Below, piece by piece: positions 45,586 to 57,599 of a DNA stretch of 64,000 nucleotides. The DNA lies in the NCBI GenBank assembly GCA_037903475.1, contig JBAJFG010000297.1, positions 434,001 through 498,000 on the forward strand. The letters are read 5' to 3'. Position 1 is the first letter of the stretch. Each line of letters starts with the position of its first letter. Below the pieces are notes generated by a model. The model saw nothing but the letters and a program-made list of their open reading frames with translations, searched no databases and was not told the origin of the DNA. The translations under genes were made by a program, and so were the position numbers. This DNA is from Ancylostoma caninum (taxonomy: Eukaryota; Nematoda; Chromadorea; Rhabditida; Ancylostomatidae).

Positions 45586-46420
45586 CTCTGACGATCAAGC
45601 GTTGAGAAGAGTCGTGGAACCTAATCCGGGTCCAACCATTTGGACTTTGAGGGCAGGGATGGGGGCTCACTATGCTACACTTTCAAAACATTTGACTTCA
45701 ATCGACTTGACAAGAAAAGTGCGGAAGTGAACACCCCACGATCTGACAAATGACAAACGTCTTACCCACTGTGTCATCTTTTCTAACTTAATTTCTCGCC
45801 TCAAAAATTACCCATTTCTAAACAGCTATCAATGGAGCTCGGTTCCTGTGCGATAAAAAGAAACGTGAATTCGTTCCGGTAGACACTTCCTCCCATCTCC
45901 AACCTTTTCTAAATCAAGTCTTCGCACTAGGGAGGTTGTGTCAGGAGTGTGGTGATGTTGTAAGAGTGTGATCCACACTAACATCAGAGTCCTGGTATTG
46001 TAATTTCGAGATGATACCAGCAAATCCGCTATAGATGTGGTCGGCAGTGGCGAACAAAAACTGATTTCCCCCTTTTCCAAAGTAACGTTAAGCCTCACTC
46101 TCCAAAATTCACAAGACAAAACTGATGTAGTAAGGCATCAAGGCTCTCACTCATTGACCTCATTCCTCAGACCATTACCCCACTGTTCATCTTTTTGCCG
46201 AGCTCCAGATGCAAACTTGCGACAGCAGCAGGTTGCTGAACTGGAGCATGCTGAAATCGCCTTCCAAAAGTTTGCGGATCCTTGTGATCTCGGTTTCAGT
46301 AGTGGAGGCATGCAATCCTCGTAGAATTGTCAGGGAGGATATATTGACTTGAGCGGTTGCTGAAGCGATGGAAAAATTGTGTTTGAGCCGAGTTAAAACA
46401 CTTTGAACTGGTGTGTCCAT
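44572..46420 (-). CDS. gene B: unidentified 149-aa protein, 6 exons
   Basis: Minus-strand exons 46,420-46,217, 46,060-45,983, 45,271-45,200, 45,042-44,990, 44,694-44,683 and 44,602-44,572 (TAA) join in frame with no stop. The first exon encodes a helical, coiled-coil-like stretch (TRLKHNFSIASATAQVNISS). The second reads YSGFAGIISKLQYQDSD. The third is very acidic (DKQEEEEEDATADQ) and the fourth reads LLRLNGIFEGNPEPFNI. A TTATTAG acceptor 24 nt before the ATG would allow spliced-leader addition. Oddities are a 12-nt microexon and a (GT)n run in the second intron. The size and acidic, helical make-up suit a small subunit of a complex, but the family is unknown. Exon choice is by eye. Confidence 0.5.
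45502..45585. repeat. (GT)n microsatellite
   Basis: About 42 uninterrupted GT repeats. They fall within an intron of gene B and create a spurious cysteine-valine frame on the plus strand. Confidence 0.97.
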
Positions 46421-47627
46421 TCAGCAATTAATTTCGCAACAACCTAATAATAAATATCATTCCATCGCGATATTGAAATTTTCTTTCTTTTTTAAGTCTC
46501 AGCGTTACGCCTTTAGTCATTTTATGAATGGTTTAGTTTACTTGTTACAAAGTTGATGACAATAAACTTTTTATGATTCTGTTTATTCACCTGTTCATTT
46601 AGGGGTGGGAATGGTCACTTAAGCATTCCGAAATGTGAAGTGGCTTTAACGCCTTTAGTTAAATTATTCCACTGGTGGTGGACGGGGCTCACAACAACTC
46701 GGAAAGAGCTCTAAGGATATAAGCCGCGTACATCATCACTGGAACTATTTGACATGAATAATATGGAATATAGGCCTGTAAAGAGGCGTGTAATGATAGT
46801 AAACTGGAACATTGATGTGGATGCAATAGGAGTGTAATTTTCTGGTGGGGTGATGTAGGTACAGTAGGAGTGCGATTCTGCGGTGAGGAAATAGAAGAAT
46901 TCGTCGGGAAAGCCAAATTCTTTGATAAATTATGTTTGTGACTTTGTGTCATTTAGGGTATGCTCCTTGGTTATACTCAGGTCATGCATGCACTATTTTA
47001 GGAATGACTGGGTCGATTAAAAGGTGACAGTTCGTCATATAGCATTCATTCGGAGCATTAACTTCACATGGCGATTATTTACTAGCCGCATGCGTGGGGT
47101 CAGGCTGTTTTGTCTTTCTGAACAACGAAAAAACAGTCTAACGTAGTTCAAGAGTGACCTAACTCAATTTAGTACCTTATTTGTTGAAGTTGACGTTCTC
47201 CCTGGAAAGAGATCGGTAAAAAGCGGTTTCCAATTTTAAAAAAAGTGGCCATAACTCACTCACACTCTAGCACTTTATTGGTCATCTTACGCCGATGTTA
47301 ACACGGTAACACATAATGTGCATGGCAAATAGCTGAACAGCCGAACAGTGAAAAGAAGTGTACAAATTTGTTAGAAACAGGATGTAGTATTTGGTCATCA
47401 GGAGTGTAGCTCATAAACGTGGCTCACGGGGCCACTAGTCCAATAGTAAAACAACGAGGAACTCGCGATAAATCCTTGAAATTGGGGTGCCCTTCTCAGT
47501 GCGTCTCGTCGCGCTCCACTGACACTCGTGAGCCCCGCTACACAGGCGTGGTCATACGTGCATGTGAGTGAGACGGGTATTTGTTAGCTGGCACGTCGTC
47601 GCAACGAAAGCGAAGCAACGGGGCTAG
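46421..47627. other. intergenic, no gene seen
   Basis: Upstream region of gene B on the minus strand. The frame 46,689-46,952 has no domain or splice support. No repeat recognised. Confidence 0.4.
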
Positions 47628-47636
47628 GTTCACGAT

Positions 47637-48739
47637 AGAAGAAGTTAAAGTAGAAATCACACGAATCCACAACAGCGATTCTGGTTACAGTAACCCGCGC
47701 CCTTTAAAGTAGAGCCGGGGCGCGCTTTCGCTGTTGCTTCGAGAAGTTGTTCTTCGCTCGTAGAGTCGTGGATTTCATGACAGTTTCGTTGCGATTCGTG
47801 AATTTCGTTAGTGAAGGTTTTATAATTGAATTTTTGTATGCATTTGTGTGTTACAAGGGCACGGAGCATGGGTGCGTATTTGTTTCGGTTTCGAACTCGA
47901 TGACATTTCAATACTTGCGCATATCACCTCCTTTTCTAGGCTCTGGCTCCACATTCGATGTTTAATACCTTGTTCTTTCTTTTTCGACGTCCCTTCAACT
48001 ACCTTAGCTTATAAAACAGGCAATACCCAGTCATGCTGAGTGAATAGAAGTTGCGATAAATGGAGAAGTGTGCCGTAGAGTAGCAAAAATGGATTTTTCC
48101 AAATGAAATTTTCTTTAGTTTAAGCTTCAGACCGACTCTTTCAGTTTTCTTGATATGAAGCAAAGTCTGAATCAATAAAGACACTGCTGTCAAGATTGTC
48201 CTAGTTCCAGTCGCTTAGTAGAATGCTAGAAATGTTCTTTTCAAGCGTGCGAGTGTAGTGTTCATGTGCTTTCTCATGCATTTTTCACTCCAATATGCTT
48301 CATCAATGTTTCGAAAAGTGATCGTGACCAGAAATAGTGAGATTTCAAGGCTACACGAAACTATTCAAGTCAGATGTCATATAAACATCGGTAGGACTTG
48401 AGATACAGTCCTTGTCTGAAAGTTAGGCGGATTGCGCGTGCGGTTTTAGGTAGCCGCTATACTCCTCAAGGAGTTAAGCACCCTTCGTCGTGACAAACAG
48501 TAATGTTCCACATTCATACAAAGCAGGAGGCTACGTAAATACTCAACTATTTAGACTTTCATGAACAAAATTCGCGAATCGCAGCAAACTCACGAAATCC
48601 ACGATTCTACAAAAAGAAAACACCAACTTCTCGATGCAGTGGCGAAAGCGCACCCCAGCTCTAGTTTAAAGGACGCGGGTTACTGTAACCAGAATCGTTG
48701 CTGTGGATTCGTGTGATTTCTACCATTTTAACTTCTTCT
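47637..48739. mobile_element. Mutator-like non-autonomous element with 9-bp target duplication
   Basis: The 1,103 bp element starts AGAAGAAGTTAAAGTAGAAA and ends with its near reverse complement (TTTTAACTTCTTCT). Terminal inverted repeats extend about 200 bp and share CACACGAATCCACAACAGCG-like sequence. The 9-bp GTTCACGAT is perfectly duplicated at 47,628-47,636 and 48,740-48,748. Long TIRs plus a 9-bp duplication are typical of Mutator-like elements. No transposase is encoded. The interior holds a fragment similar to the left end of the 21.3 kb foldback element, near 48,455. Confidence 0.88.
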
Positions 48740-48748
48740 GTTCACGAT

Positions 48749-49440
48749 TGCGATTCGGATTTCTCCATAGGTGAGTCATCATTCTTTGTGTTCGTTTAAC
48801 ATTTATGATGCGCTGCTAATGTGCGTCACCAGTCACCACTAGAACTTTAACTCGGACTCGAGAATTTCGACGGGTGCTGCCTCTGAGCTCAGTCTTTTAT
48901 CACTCATCAGCAGTTACTGATTTATTGATTCGTTTACCGCATTGATTTATTAGTCTCTACATTGATTTTTTGTAGCTGTTGGTACTACACTACTATATTA
49001 GTGCTCATGTTTAGTCTTCCATTACCCCTCCTCACAATAATTTATTGACTTATTGATCGTATCGATTAATTGTCTTCTACACGGCTGTTGCCGAATTTTT
49101 CGTAACAGTGAGGATTTGCAGGCCTTTTCTATGGTGCTTTGATATTGTTAATGTATACTGAATAAACCATCTGACGGATCGAATTAAATAGGCTAAAAGG
49201 CAGCATCCACGAAAAAATTGTCACTCAGATTTTAGCGCAATCTTGGGTTTCTGACTATGAGAACCATGGATGACGTGGTCAATTTTGGCAGAATTGGCGG
49301 TAAAATGATTTCTGGATGCTTCCAATTTCCTGCATCATTGGAGGGTGGCCGAGCAACGCGGACGGAATAGATCAACGAATGCAGCATCTGCACCACTCAA
49401 CATCGCCCGAGTTTTTGCCCTGAGACGAGGGGAAGCGGAC
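48749..49440. other. no gene seen
   Basis: AT-rich DNA with repeated TTTATTGATT and TTTATTGACT phrases near 48.92-49.06 kb. No open frame of interest. The RTE element or its 5' region starts at its right edge. Confidence 0.4.
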
Positions 49441-52400
49441 GGAGACGGGCCATAAATACACTCTCAACAGAGATGGAAGACCTCGACGGGAACGAACGAT
49501 TTTTTGTATCATGTGTCTATGCGCCACGGATCTCCCTCATACGAGGGATCCCAGCCGGTTAGTCGCGAGGCTACGTGGCGCGTCCCCATGTGGCGGATAG
49601 GGGCTAATCGCGGACCAAACGCCTGCCCTAAGACGTGGGTGGATTCAAGGGATGGACTCCCTGTCTCTGCATTGTCGGAACGATCTATACCCTCTGTCAG
49701 CGCGTGGGTATGTTCATGCATGCGTGCGTGGATGTGCTTGCGTGTCTGCAGGTTGTATCCTGCACATCTATCCGACCAAAAGCTCTGTATTCAAGTGATT
49801 GGGAGGTACAAGGGAGGCGGTTTGGAGTCGCCTCCAACAAATAAGCTCCATCGTCCACTCCCGGGAAGCCCGGCTAACTTTCCGGTGAAATCACACTCCA
49901 GCCTTTCACGGGGTATTGAGCCCAGCAAGCTATTTCCTGTGGGCTTAAAATTTTCTCAAGCTCGACACAGCAATAATAGAGAGTGTTCCCCTGATCTCGC
50001 AAGAGTCAAAAGGCAGCGCCAGTGAGGACGAGGTCCTAGGAGTTATCTAGGCTGCCTAAAACCAGAAGGACTATGATGACGGTCTGTACCGTCAACGCAC
50101 GTACGCTTGCATCGGAGGCTTCCATCGATGATTTGATGATGCATGCCAGGAAGATCAGGTACGACGTCATCGGACTGACCGAGTCGAGGAAACACCGGCC
50201 ACTGAACGCCACCTTCGACATTGGAGAAGAATTGTTCCTTGGAACCTGCGACGTAGAGGAGCTGGTGGAGTCGGTGTCCTCGTCAACACGAACTTGGTCA
50301 TGAACATCGATTCATTCGAACAGCTAACAACCCAAATCGGACGTTTGCGGTTGAGAAGATGTGGATCAATACCGGCCTCGACAATCTTCGTCGCCTACGC
50401 TCCAACATCCATCTAACATCCAGCTACGACGAAGAGGAGATTGAGGCCTTCTATGTGGACTTGGAGAAGTTCTACAAGGAAGACCACACATTCTACAAGA
50501 TCATCGTTGGCGACTTCAACGCCAAGATTGGTCCCAGAAGAACACCTGAGGAATTTCACATCGGTACCCACGGCCTGCAGTGGAACGAAAAGGGAGAGAG
50601 GCTGTCTGAGTTCATCATGACGACGAAGACCATCCATGGTAACTCACAATTTCAGAAGCCAACCTCCCTACGCTGGACGTGGGAGTCACCCGGTGGATAG
50701 TACCGTAATGAAATTGACCACATCATCGTCAATCGAAGGTTCTGCCTGACCGACGTCGGTGTTGTGCCGAAGTTCTACACCGGATCAGACCATCGCCTCC
50801 TTCGTGCAAGATTCTGCTTCTCACGCAAAGGAGAGAAAGCCGCGAAGTTTAAGAAGAGGAGTCCCAAACCCGTCATCAATTGGGATCTTTTCACTTCGTT
50901 AGCCGACTTTTGGGAAGATGCGGTTGTCGACAACATCGACGAAGAGTACGATCGGCTTGTTCAGCATCTCCACGACAGCGCAAAGAGCGCCGAGGGTTTA
51001 AGAGTCACCAAGAGACAACTGTCTTACGAGACCCTCGAGCTTATACGCCAGCGTGGAGCCGCGAGAGCCGCAGGCAACTACCAGCCAACGTCCGAGCTCG
51101 CAAAACACTGCAGAGAAGCGATAAAAGAAGACCTCAAGGAGAGACGAGCAGCAGTGTTGGCCGAAGCCGCAGAGGCAGGATAAAGCATTCGCAGCGCCCG
51201 CCGAGACTTCGCCAATCGCAAGACCAAGATGACCGCCCTCCGGCGCCCAGACGGAACAATTTCTTCATCAAGACGGGTAATGGAGAAGGTCATCTGCTAC
51301 TTCTACTCGGATCTCTTCGATAGCCACGTCCACCTCCCTCAATGTCATCTTAGGGAGGATGGGTATGTTGGCCCATCGGTTCTCCCTTCCGAAGTCCGAC
51401 ATGCCATCGAGTCGGTGAAAAATCGTACAGCATCGGGCCCCGACAAGATTAGACCTGAACATTTGAAAAACCTACCGCCAGTTCTGATTACCACCTTGGC
51501 TAGGCTTCTCACGCGGTACCTGTCGGAATGCAAGGTACCTAACCAATGGAAGACCAGCAGGACCGTGTTGCTGTACAAGAAGGGAGACCCGCAGGACATT
51601 GGCAATTATCGCCCCATCTGCCTGCTGTCCGTCGTCTACAAGCTTTTCACGCGAGGGATCCTCAACAGGATCGAAAGAACACTAGATGAGGGACAGCAGT
51701 GCGAGCAAGCAGGGTTTCGAAAAGGATTCAGTACGATCGACCACATACACACCGTCACTATACTCATCGAACTATCGCGAGAGTATAAGATGCCCCTCTG
51801 TCTCACGTTCATGGATTTGAAGAAAGCCTTCGACTCTGTTGAGACAGAAGCGGTGTTGGAAGCCCTGGGCAACTAGGGCATACCTACCCGATACATAGCT
51901 CTACAGCAACTTCACAACCAGGATTTTCCCCTTCTTTGACGACATCACCATCGACGTCAGGAGACGGGTTCAACAAGGCGACATCTTGTCGCCAAAGCTA
52001 TTCAGCGCCGCTCTCGAAGACGTCATGCGGAAAATGGAATGAGATAACATGGGAATGCAACGTGATGGCCGGCGACTTCACCATCTTCGCTTCGCTGACG
52101 ACGTCGTCCTTATAACACCAAACATCACCGAAGCGGAACGAATGCTGGCCGACTTAGACGATGTGAAAAGATTGGTCTCCAACTGAATCTGACGAAGACG
52201 ATGTTCATGAAGAACGGATGGGTCCCGTATGCCCCATTCTTGCTCAACGGAACGACCATATCTAAATGCTCCAGCTACGTATACCTAGGTCGGGAAGTCA
52301 GCATGATGAACGACCTCGCTCCAGAGCTGGGCAGGAGGAAACGAGCGGCTTGGGGAGCTTACAAGAGCATCGAGGACGTAGTGAAGAAGAAGAACACCAG

Positions 52401-52920
52401 GCTCCGTGCCCACCTCTTCAACACAACCGTTCTCCCTGCTTTGACGTACGCCTCAGAAACCTGGGCGCTACGCAAGCAGGATGAGAATGCGGTCAGCGTC
52501 GTCGAACGCTCCATCGAGAGGGTGATGCTAGGAATAACCCGCTTCACGCAAGTGAGGGCTGGAATACGGAGTTCTACCCTTCGTCAACAATCGAAGATCA
52601 GGGACGCTGCCGCTTATGCCAAGTAGAGTAAGATTAGCTGGGCCGGACACGTGATGCGTTTTAACGACAACCGTTGGACAAGAGCCGTCAGCGACTGGAC
52701 TCCACGGGACGTTAAGCGCATGACAGGAAAACCACCGACCCGATGGCCAGACTTCTTCACGAAATCCTTCAAGGATAGATACGATGCTCTCCGTGTCCCT
52801 CGAACGGAAAGAATCCACTGGACAACTCTGGCTCGCGAGAGGGACAAATGGAAGGATTGCTGGCGCCCGCTCGTTATACCCGAGGATCAACGGGAGTCAA
52901 GGTGATCAAGGTGTCTATGC
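49440..52920 (+). mobile_element. RTE-clade non-LTR retrotransposon, nearly full length
   Basis: A GC-rich 5' region (about 49.44-50.07 kb) is followed by endonuclease and RT coding sequence and a short 3' end with a repeated GTCAAGGTGATCAAGG motif, typical of RTE tails. The strand is plus. The exact 5' end is uncertain because RTE copies are often truncated. Only one main protein region is visible. Confidence 0.85.
50073..52905 (+). pseudogene. RTE endonuclease / reverse transcriptase, broken
   Basis: The endonuclease begins near 50,073 with CTVNARTLASEASIDDLMM and YDVIGLTESRKHR, then IIVGDFNAKIG near 50.5 kb and SDHRLLRARF near 50.78 kb. The RT shows RPEHLKNLPP near 51.45 kb, NYRPICLLSVVYKLFTR near 51.6 kb, QAGFRKGFSTIDHIH near 51.7 kb, FMDLKKAFDSVE near 51.81 kb and the catalytic box RFADDVVL near 52.09 kb. 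The C-terminal part (RAGHVMR-like WAGHVMRFNDNRWTRAV) is at 52.64 kb. Frame breaks and stops occur near 50.3, 50.7, 51.18, 51.87, 52.02, 52.18 and 52.62 kb. The enzyme would nick DNA and prime reverse transcription; here it is inactive. Confidence 0.9.
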
Positions 52921-52951
52921 GGTCCACTCTAGGACACCTTAACTCCCACAC

Positions 52952-53594
52952 TTGAAGATCATCACCGGACATAACACCATAACAGCACTCTTGGATAGTA
53001 GAGCAACTATATCGTACATGAGAACTTCCACGCTGACATTGCTGCGCACCTACAGCCACACGGTATCGCGTCAGATAACGGCTGAAACCGCAAACGGCAC
53101 CACCACACAGCTGCCAGGACCGATCAGACTACCGCCACAGATAGGATCCCATACCATCATGCACTATTTCCACACCGCAGCAGATCACAAATGCCTTGCA
53201 CCATTATTATTGAGCTCTGATTTCATCCGCGGCTCAACGAGACAGGACTCAGCTTATCGATGGACCTGTATAATCAACAACTAAACGATCGAAACGGTCA
53301 CGTTACCGCTCGTCCAGCTCAATTACATCAACCTTTCATCGATCACTACTTATGACGTCCGTATCACTGAAAATGTCACACTGCCAAGAAGAACAAAACA
53401 TCATACCCGCAATCATCGGAGGCCTGCTGTATTCGACATGCAACACATTCCTGATCAGAGATAACCTACGCCCAATGGATGACCAGTACGCAGTCGAAGG
53501 AGCGCTCGTTCCACCTAGTACAGAGTGTAAATGTTTCATCAATGTGCTGAACTCATCACGAAAGGATGTTTATTCAGTTAAAGCGGAAAAATAG
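52952..53594 (+). pseudogene. retropepsin fragment of an LTR retrotransposon
   Basis: ITALLDSRATISYM resembles the protease motif LDSGATxS with glycine changed to arginine. Downstream phrases ITTYDVRITENVTLPRRT and INVLNSSRKDVYSV, in another frame, resemble the segment between protease and RT of Gypsy- or BEL-type elements. No RT follows. It directly abuts the 3' end of the RTE element, which may have inserted next to it. Confidence 0.55.
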
Positions 53595-53599
53595 CTAAA

Positions 53600-55530
53600 A
53601 ACGGTCTTCAACACCACTTGGACACAATGTCTTCAAATAACTTCTTCCCAAATCAATTATTTTCAATTTTACTCGCACTGTTGTACATATTGAGGAAATA
53701 TTGCTCTATCAAACTAGTGGCGGAGGCCTCCAAAATCTCCATCCCTTCTTAAATTTTAGCTGGAAATTCAAAAATTATATGACTGTGCTAACGAGTTGAC
53801 GTGCTCCACCGCCTGTATACTTCTTAACACTTGTTAACTCGTATGGTTAACTCGTCGATGTGCATTGAAAACACGAAACCCATGTCTTTCGCACGAACTT
53901 GTTTTAACTTGTTCACAATGGGTGCTTCGTAGATTCTTGGCTAGGTCAAAGGGAACTTCGTAATTTTTTTTTTCTACTCGAGCTAAGCTTGTACCGAACT
54001 CTGGCTGGGGGTGGTGGAGAAGTTCCAGCGGCCTTCGGCAAGAAATAATTGTCTTGCCGTCGTGCGACAACTTTTGCCGCAACTCTTTAATCAGAAATGA
54101 AGGATACTTCGTATCGTATTGTTCATAAGTACTTCGTGTTATTCATAACCATGGGTGTCAGTCAGACTGTCTGCGACGAAAATATTGAGTCCGTTTCCAA
54201 AACATCTAATACAGCTACTACAGTTGCATCCGTAGAATCTGAAGATCTTCGCAGGATTCGCAATTTTCAAGGGATTTGCGGGATTCTCACATAACTTCTT
54301 TGAGAATGCGAAATTTTGAAAAAAAGGGATATTTTTTACTATTAAGAGCAACTTTCTTCACTTTGCGTACACTATACTTGTGTATTTTTGGAGAAAAATT
54401 CCGCATATTCAAATAATCAAAAAATTCGAAGGTTGGGCTTTTCCGAAATTTGTGAGTGCAAATGGAAACTGACAGTGCCGGGTATTGAGTGTTTCGTCAT
54501 CGTTCTTGCTGACAGTGCCGGGTATTGAGTGTTTCCTCGTCGTTCTTTACTCTCTTGAGAGTTTGTTATACTCTCTTAGTTCACACTCTCCGCATATCCA
54601 TAATTAGAATTTTTCCACTACTGGAAGATTTGAGAAAATTCTACATTTTACCATGTTTTAGTTGCATTGTCTGTTTGTGGTTTTGATAGGATCAAATGTT
54701 TTGAACATGATGTCCGCATAATGGTATTAGTTCCAATGCTTGGAGCGATTCCTTACCGTTTTGAGTTTTATGTCTTCTAATACACTTTTGCTCAGCGCAA
54801 GGACAAAAGCTTTTTTTTTCTGAGTTTTGGCCTTCTTTTACATCTACCACTTTTCAGAAGCTCCTAGCACTCCCATTCATTTGTTTTCTGCTTAGAAATT
54901 GTTTCGATTGTACATACAGAGAACAAAATACTTAGGTAGCAGTTCCATTCCTTCAGTTCCTTCATGGCACTACTCTTCGATGAGAAAAGGATCCTCTTCC
55001 CAAGGTATGGTTTTCATCATTTTAATGGAAATGGGCTGATGTCTTAAAATCCACAAGGCAAACACCGGGAATCCTTTAAGCACTGTTCATTCACCTTCAT
55101 TGGTTGCCGGACATCTGTCGAGCCCACAAGCCAACGTGGGCGGAGCCAAGCAGCAGACGAGCGGGAGACGGCCTGGCGACCGGCGGCCCTTCCTTTCCCC
55201 TTGCTTCTCACGAAGCCACGCCCCTTTTCTCACTACCCTTTTGATGCATTAAAGATAAAGTATTTATATACGCATTATTAGTTATTATTATTACAAGACC
55301 CTACATCACGGGTGGAAGGACTCAAGTTAAGGACGTGCACAATCCTTAAACTTGACACATCTAACACCCAACCTGCTGTGGGGCATGCCCGCCTAGATGC
55401 AAACAGCAGGCAATGTGACTAAAAGGGCAATCACAAAACACTAGATTGCACTTTTTTAAGACAACCTTTCACAAAAATCTCACTGAGACAAAAGACCTTT
55501 GCTAGGAGGGTTTTAGACTGAGGACCTGTT
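53600..55530. other. intergenic, repeats only
   Basis: No gene was recognised. The frame 54,097-54,294 has no domain. It contains a 40 bp tandem duplication at 54,471-54,550 and a GC-rich island near 55.12-55.23 kb of unknown nature. Confidence 0.4.
54471..54550. repeat. 40 bp direct tandem duplication
   Basis: Two adjoining 40 bp copies contain TGACAGTGCCGGGTATTGAG and differ at only about two positions. Confidence 0.9.
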
Positions 55531-55543
55531 CACTCTTTGCAGC

Positions 55544-56108
55544 GGTACTATTGTACTTGAGCCCAAACTCAAAACCATGGATTCCTCTGAAAACTTGCAT
55601 ACAGGGGTAATTGGATGTGCTGATTACGAAAATCATTTTCATTTCGCATGATGGTATCGATTTTATTGATTTTATCGATTTTTTTCCAAGTTCGACTCGT
55701 ATCTCAAATCTCTCTGAAAAAGTGCATTTAGAGGTTTTTGAAGTTGCTGATCACGTATATAATAACCGTTTTGCATCATAATCTCGATTTTGTTGGTTTT
55801 CTCCAGATTTTTATCTGTAAGGCGATGTAATCGCCGACTTTACTAGAGTTTTCCTCATCAAGTTGACCGTTTCTTGCGAAATCTTCATCATATTTGTAAC
55901 CAGCATCTTCAGAAACCCCAGCAGGCAAGTTTTCAGGAGGTCCATACTTGGGAGAACATCGAAAAATCAATAAAATCGATACTATCATGCGAAATGAATA
56001 TGATATTCGTGATCAGCACATCGGATTACTCCCGTATGCAAGTTTTCAGAGGAATCCATGATTTTGAGTTTGGGTTCGATAGTGGGGCCGCTGAAGTACA
56101 ATAGTACC
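55544..56108. mobile_element. palindromic MITE with 9-bp target duplication
   Basis: The 565 bp element starts GGTACTATTGTACTTGAGCC and ends with the reverse complement of GGTACTATTGTACTTCAGCG. CTTTGCAGC is duplicated exactly at 55,535-55,543 and 56,109-56,117. Arms of about 150 bp contain AAACTTGCATACAGGGG and ATCGATTTTATTGATTTTATC. The relative at 29.95-30.53 kb and its half copy at 41.8-42.13 kb share these. The 9-bp duplication suggests Mutator-type mobilisation. Confidence 0.85.
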
Positions 56109-56117
56109 CTTTGCAGC

Positions 56118-57598
56118 GGCCCTCATGCATCGGGTGAACAGAGCAGTTCTCAATCAATATGGTCTGAATAAAATAAACGTTCTTTACAGTTAAAGGATAT
56201 TGACGCATACATATATGTAGGTGTGGCAGACCCTTCTGAGACCTGGAACTCTTCGGCCGAGAATTTGGGTTCAGTTTCGAGCTTACTGCATGCAGAGACT
56301 GCTAAGAAGGAGACCTCCACGCTCCTGCACGATTCGCCAGGTGTGGGGCTGGGTATTAGATGCCCAAAAAGGCTGTTCAAGCATAAGGTCTTCCGATTAT
56401 GGAGAGGTATGGGCTGCCTTCTTTGTCTCGATCAGGGTCTCATAAAACTCTTTCAAATATTTTAAACCAGCTATAAGAGATGCTTGTGGCGCGTCCGAAG
56501 CTATATGATTTACCTAGTAGTTTTTTATCTGAAATTCTTAAGGAATTTTAGAAAAGGCGGAGTCATTGCCTTACAAATGGTATCCTGGAACGCGAATTGC
56601 ATCGGTCCTTCGCCACAATCAGAAGCACAAGCTTCTAAAGGGAGCTTATTATCAACTTGGACGAAGATGTCATTAGAAAACACTTGCAAAAAAGGAAAGT
56701 GGCCTAATGCGGCTCCAAATTCTTAATGAGCTGATGTTCTATGGTAAAATGCGAGAGGAATGGTCTGGCACTAAGTGCTCAACTCCGAACAGGCGATCAC
56801 CTCTCACACTAAATGCTTAAGCTCGTAGACGTAACTCGTAGACGTCGTAGAAACATCGACTCAATATACCATCGTATTGTCAAAGGAATAACCATAAATC
56901 ATTCGTCACGATAACATTGGTTTACACCTTGCAGAAGCCATTCCCCGAAAATCAGGGAAAAGATCTAGGGAGCTTCATCGATAGCGCCCTTCAAGAGGGG
57001 AGTAGGGCTATCCAACTCCCATTTCTCCCCGTTGGGAGATCCTTTATTTTCTGGAGAAGAAGCTTAGAAACTGCTGACATCACGTTTTGGCTGAGTCGCA
57101 ATTCCGACTCATTGTGCAACGTATCGTAATGAAAAAACGTAACGACTCTTTGCTTAGAAAATGTCGGTATGTAACCCGCACTGAATACTTGGTTGCGAAC
57201 AAGTCCTCGTTTTAGGCTTATTTGGACTTAGTTATTTACCGTTGTAACCACTTGTCAATATTTGCTAGACTTTATCGACAATGTGAGTTTCTCCACACTT
57301 TCTAAAGATAACTTCCTCCTGAAATCCTCAGTTTCGGGGTTCAGTTTACTAGGAAACGCTTCCTAGAGAACTCCCATCAAGCAGTTAGAGTGGTTGTAAA
57401 GAACTGAGCCGTATAGTATGTATCAGTGCTAATTTTCTGCCCATCCAACCAATCTAACCGTTGGGATCTGCATTTGGTGTCGCTTTACGGAGCATGCGGA
57501 ACTGGAACTTTTCTCCCATTTCAAAAATTTCTTATATGAAGCTTTGGAAATTTGCTACTGCACATGCATGATGTTTAACAACTAGGAAGTTTTCGTAC
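56118..57598. other. intergenic, no confident gene
   Basis: Frames at 56,223-56,465 and 56,484-56,726 are unrecognised. A stretch near 56,931-57,120 has an acceptor (CACCTTGCAG) and a donor (GTATCG) around an open frame, but the protein is not recognisable and no partner exon was found. Confidence 0.35.
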
Positions 57599-57599
57599 C

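Noticed and set aside
45600..45640. VVEPNPGP on the plus strand resembles a 2A ribosome-skipping motif (DxExNPGP)
   Set aside because: The leading aspartate is missing, the frame starts in a GT microsatellite, and it is antisense inside an intron of gene B. A chance match or a tiny retroelement remnant is more likely.
56931..57120. Splice-bounded open frame, possible exon
   Set aside because: The donor GTATCG is weak, the sequence is unrecognised and no neighbouring exon fits its phase.
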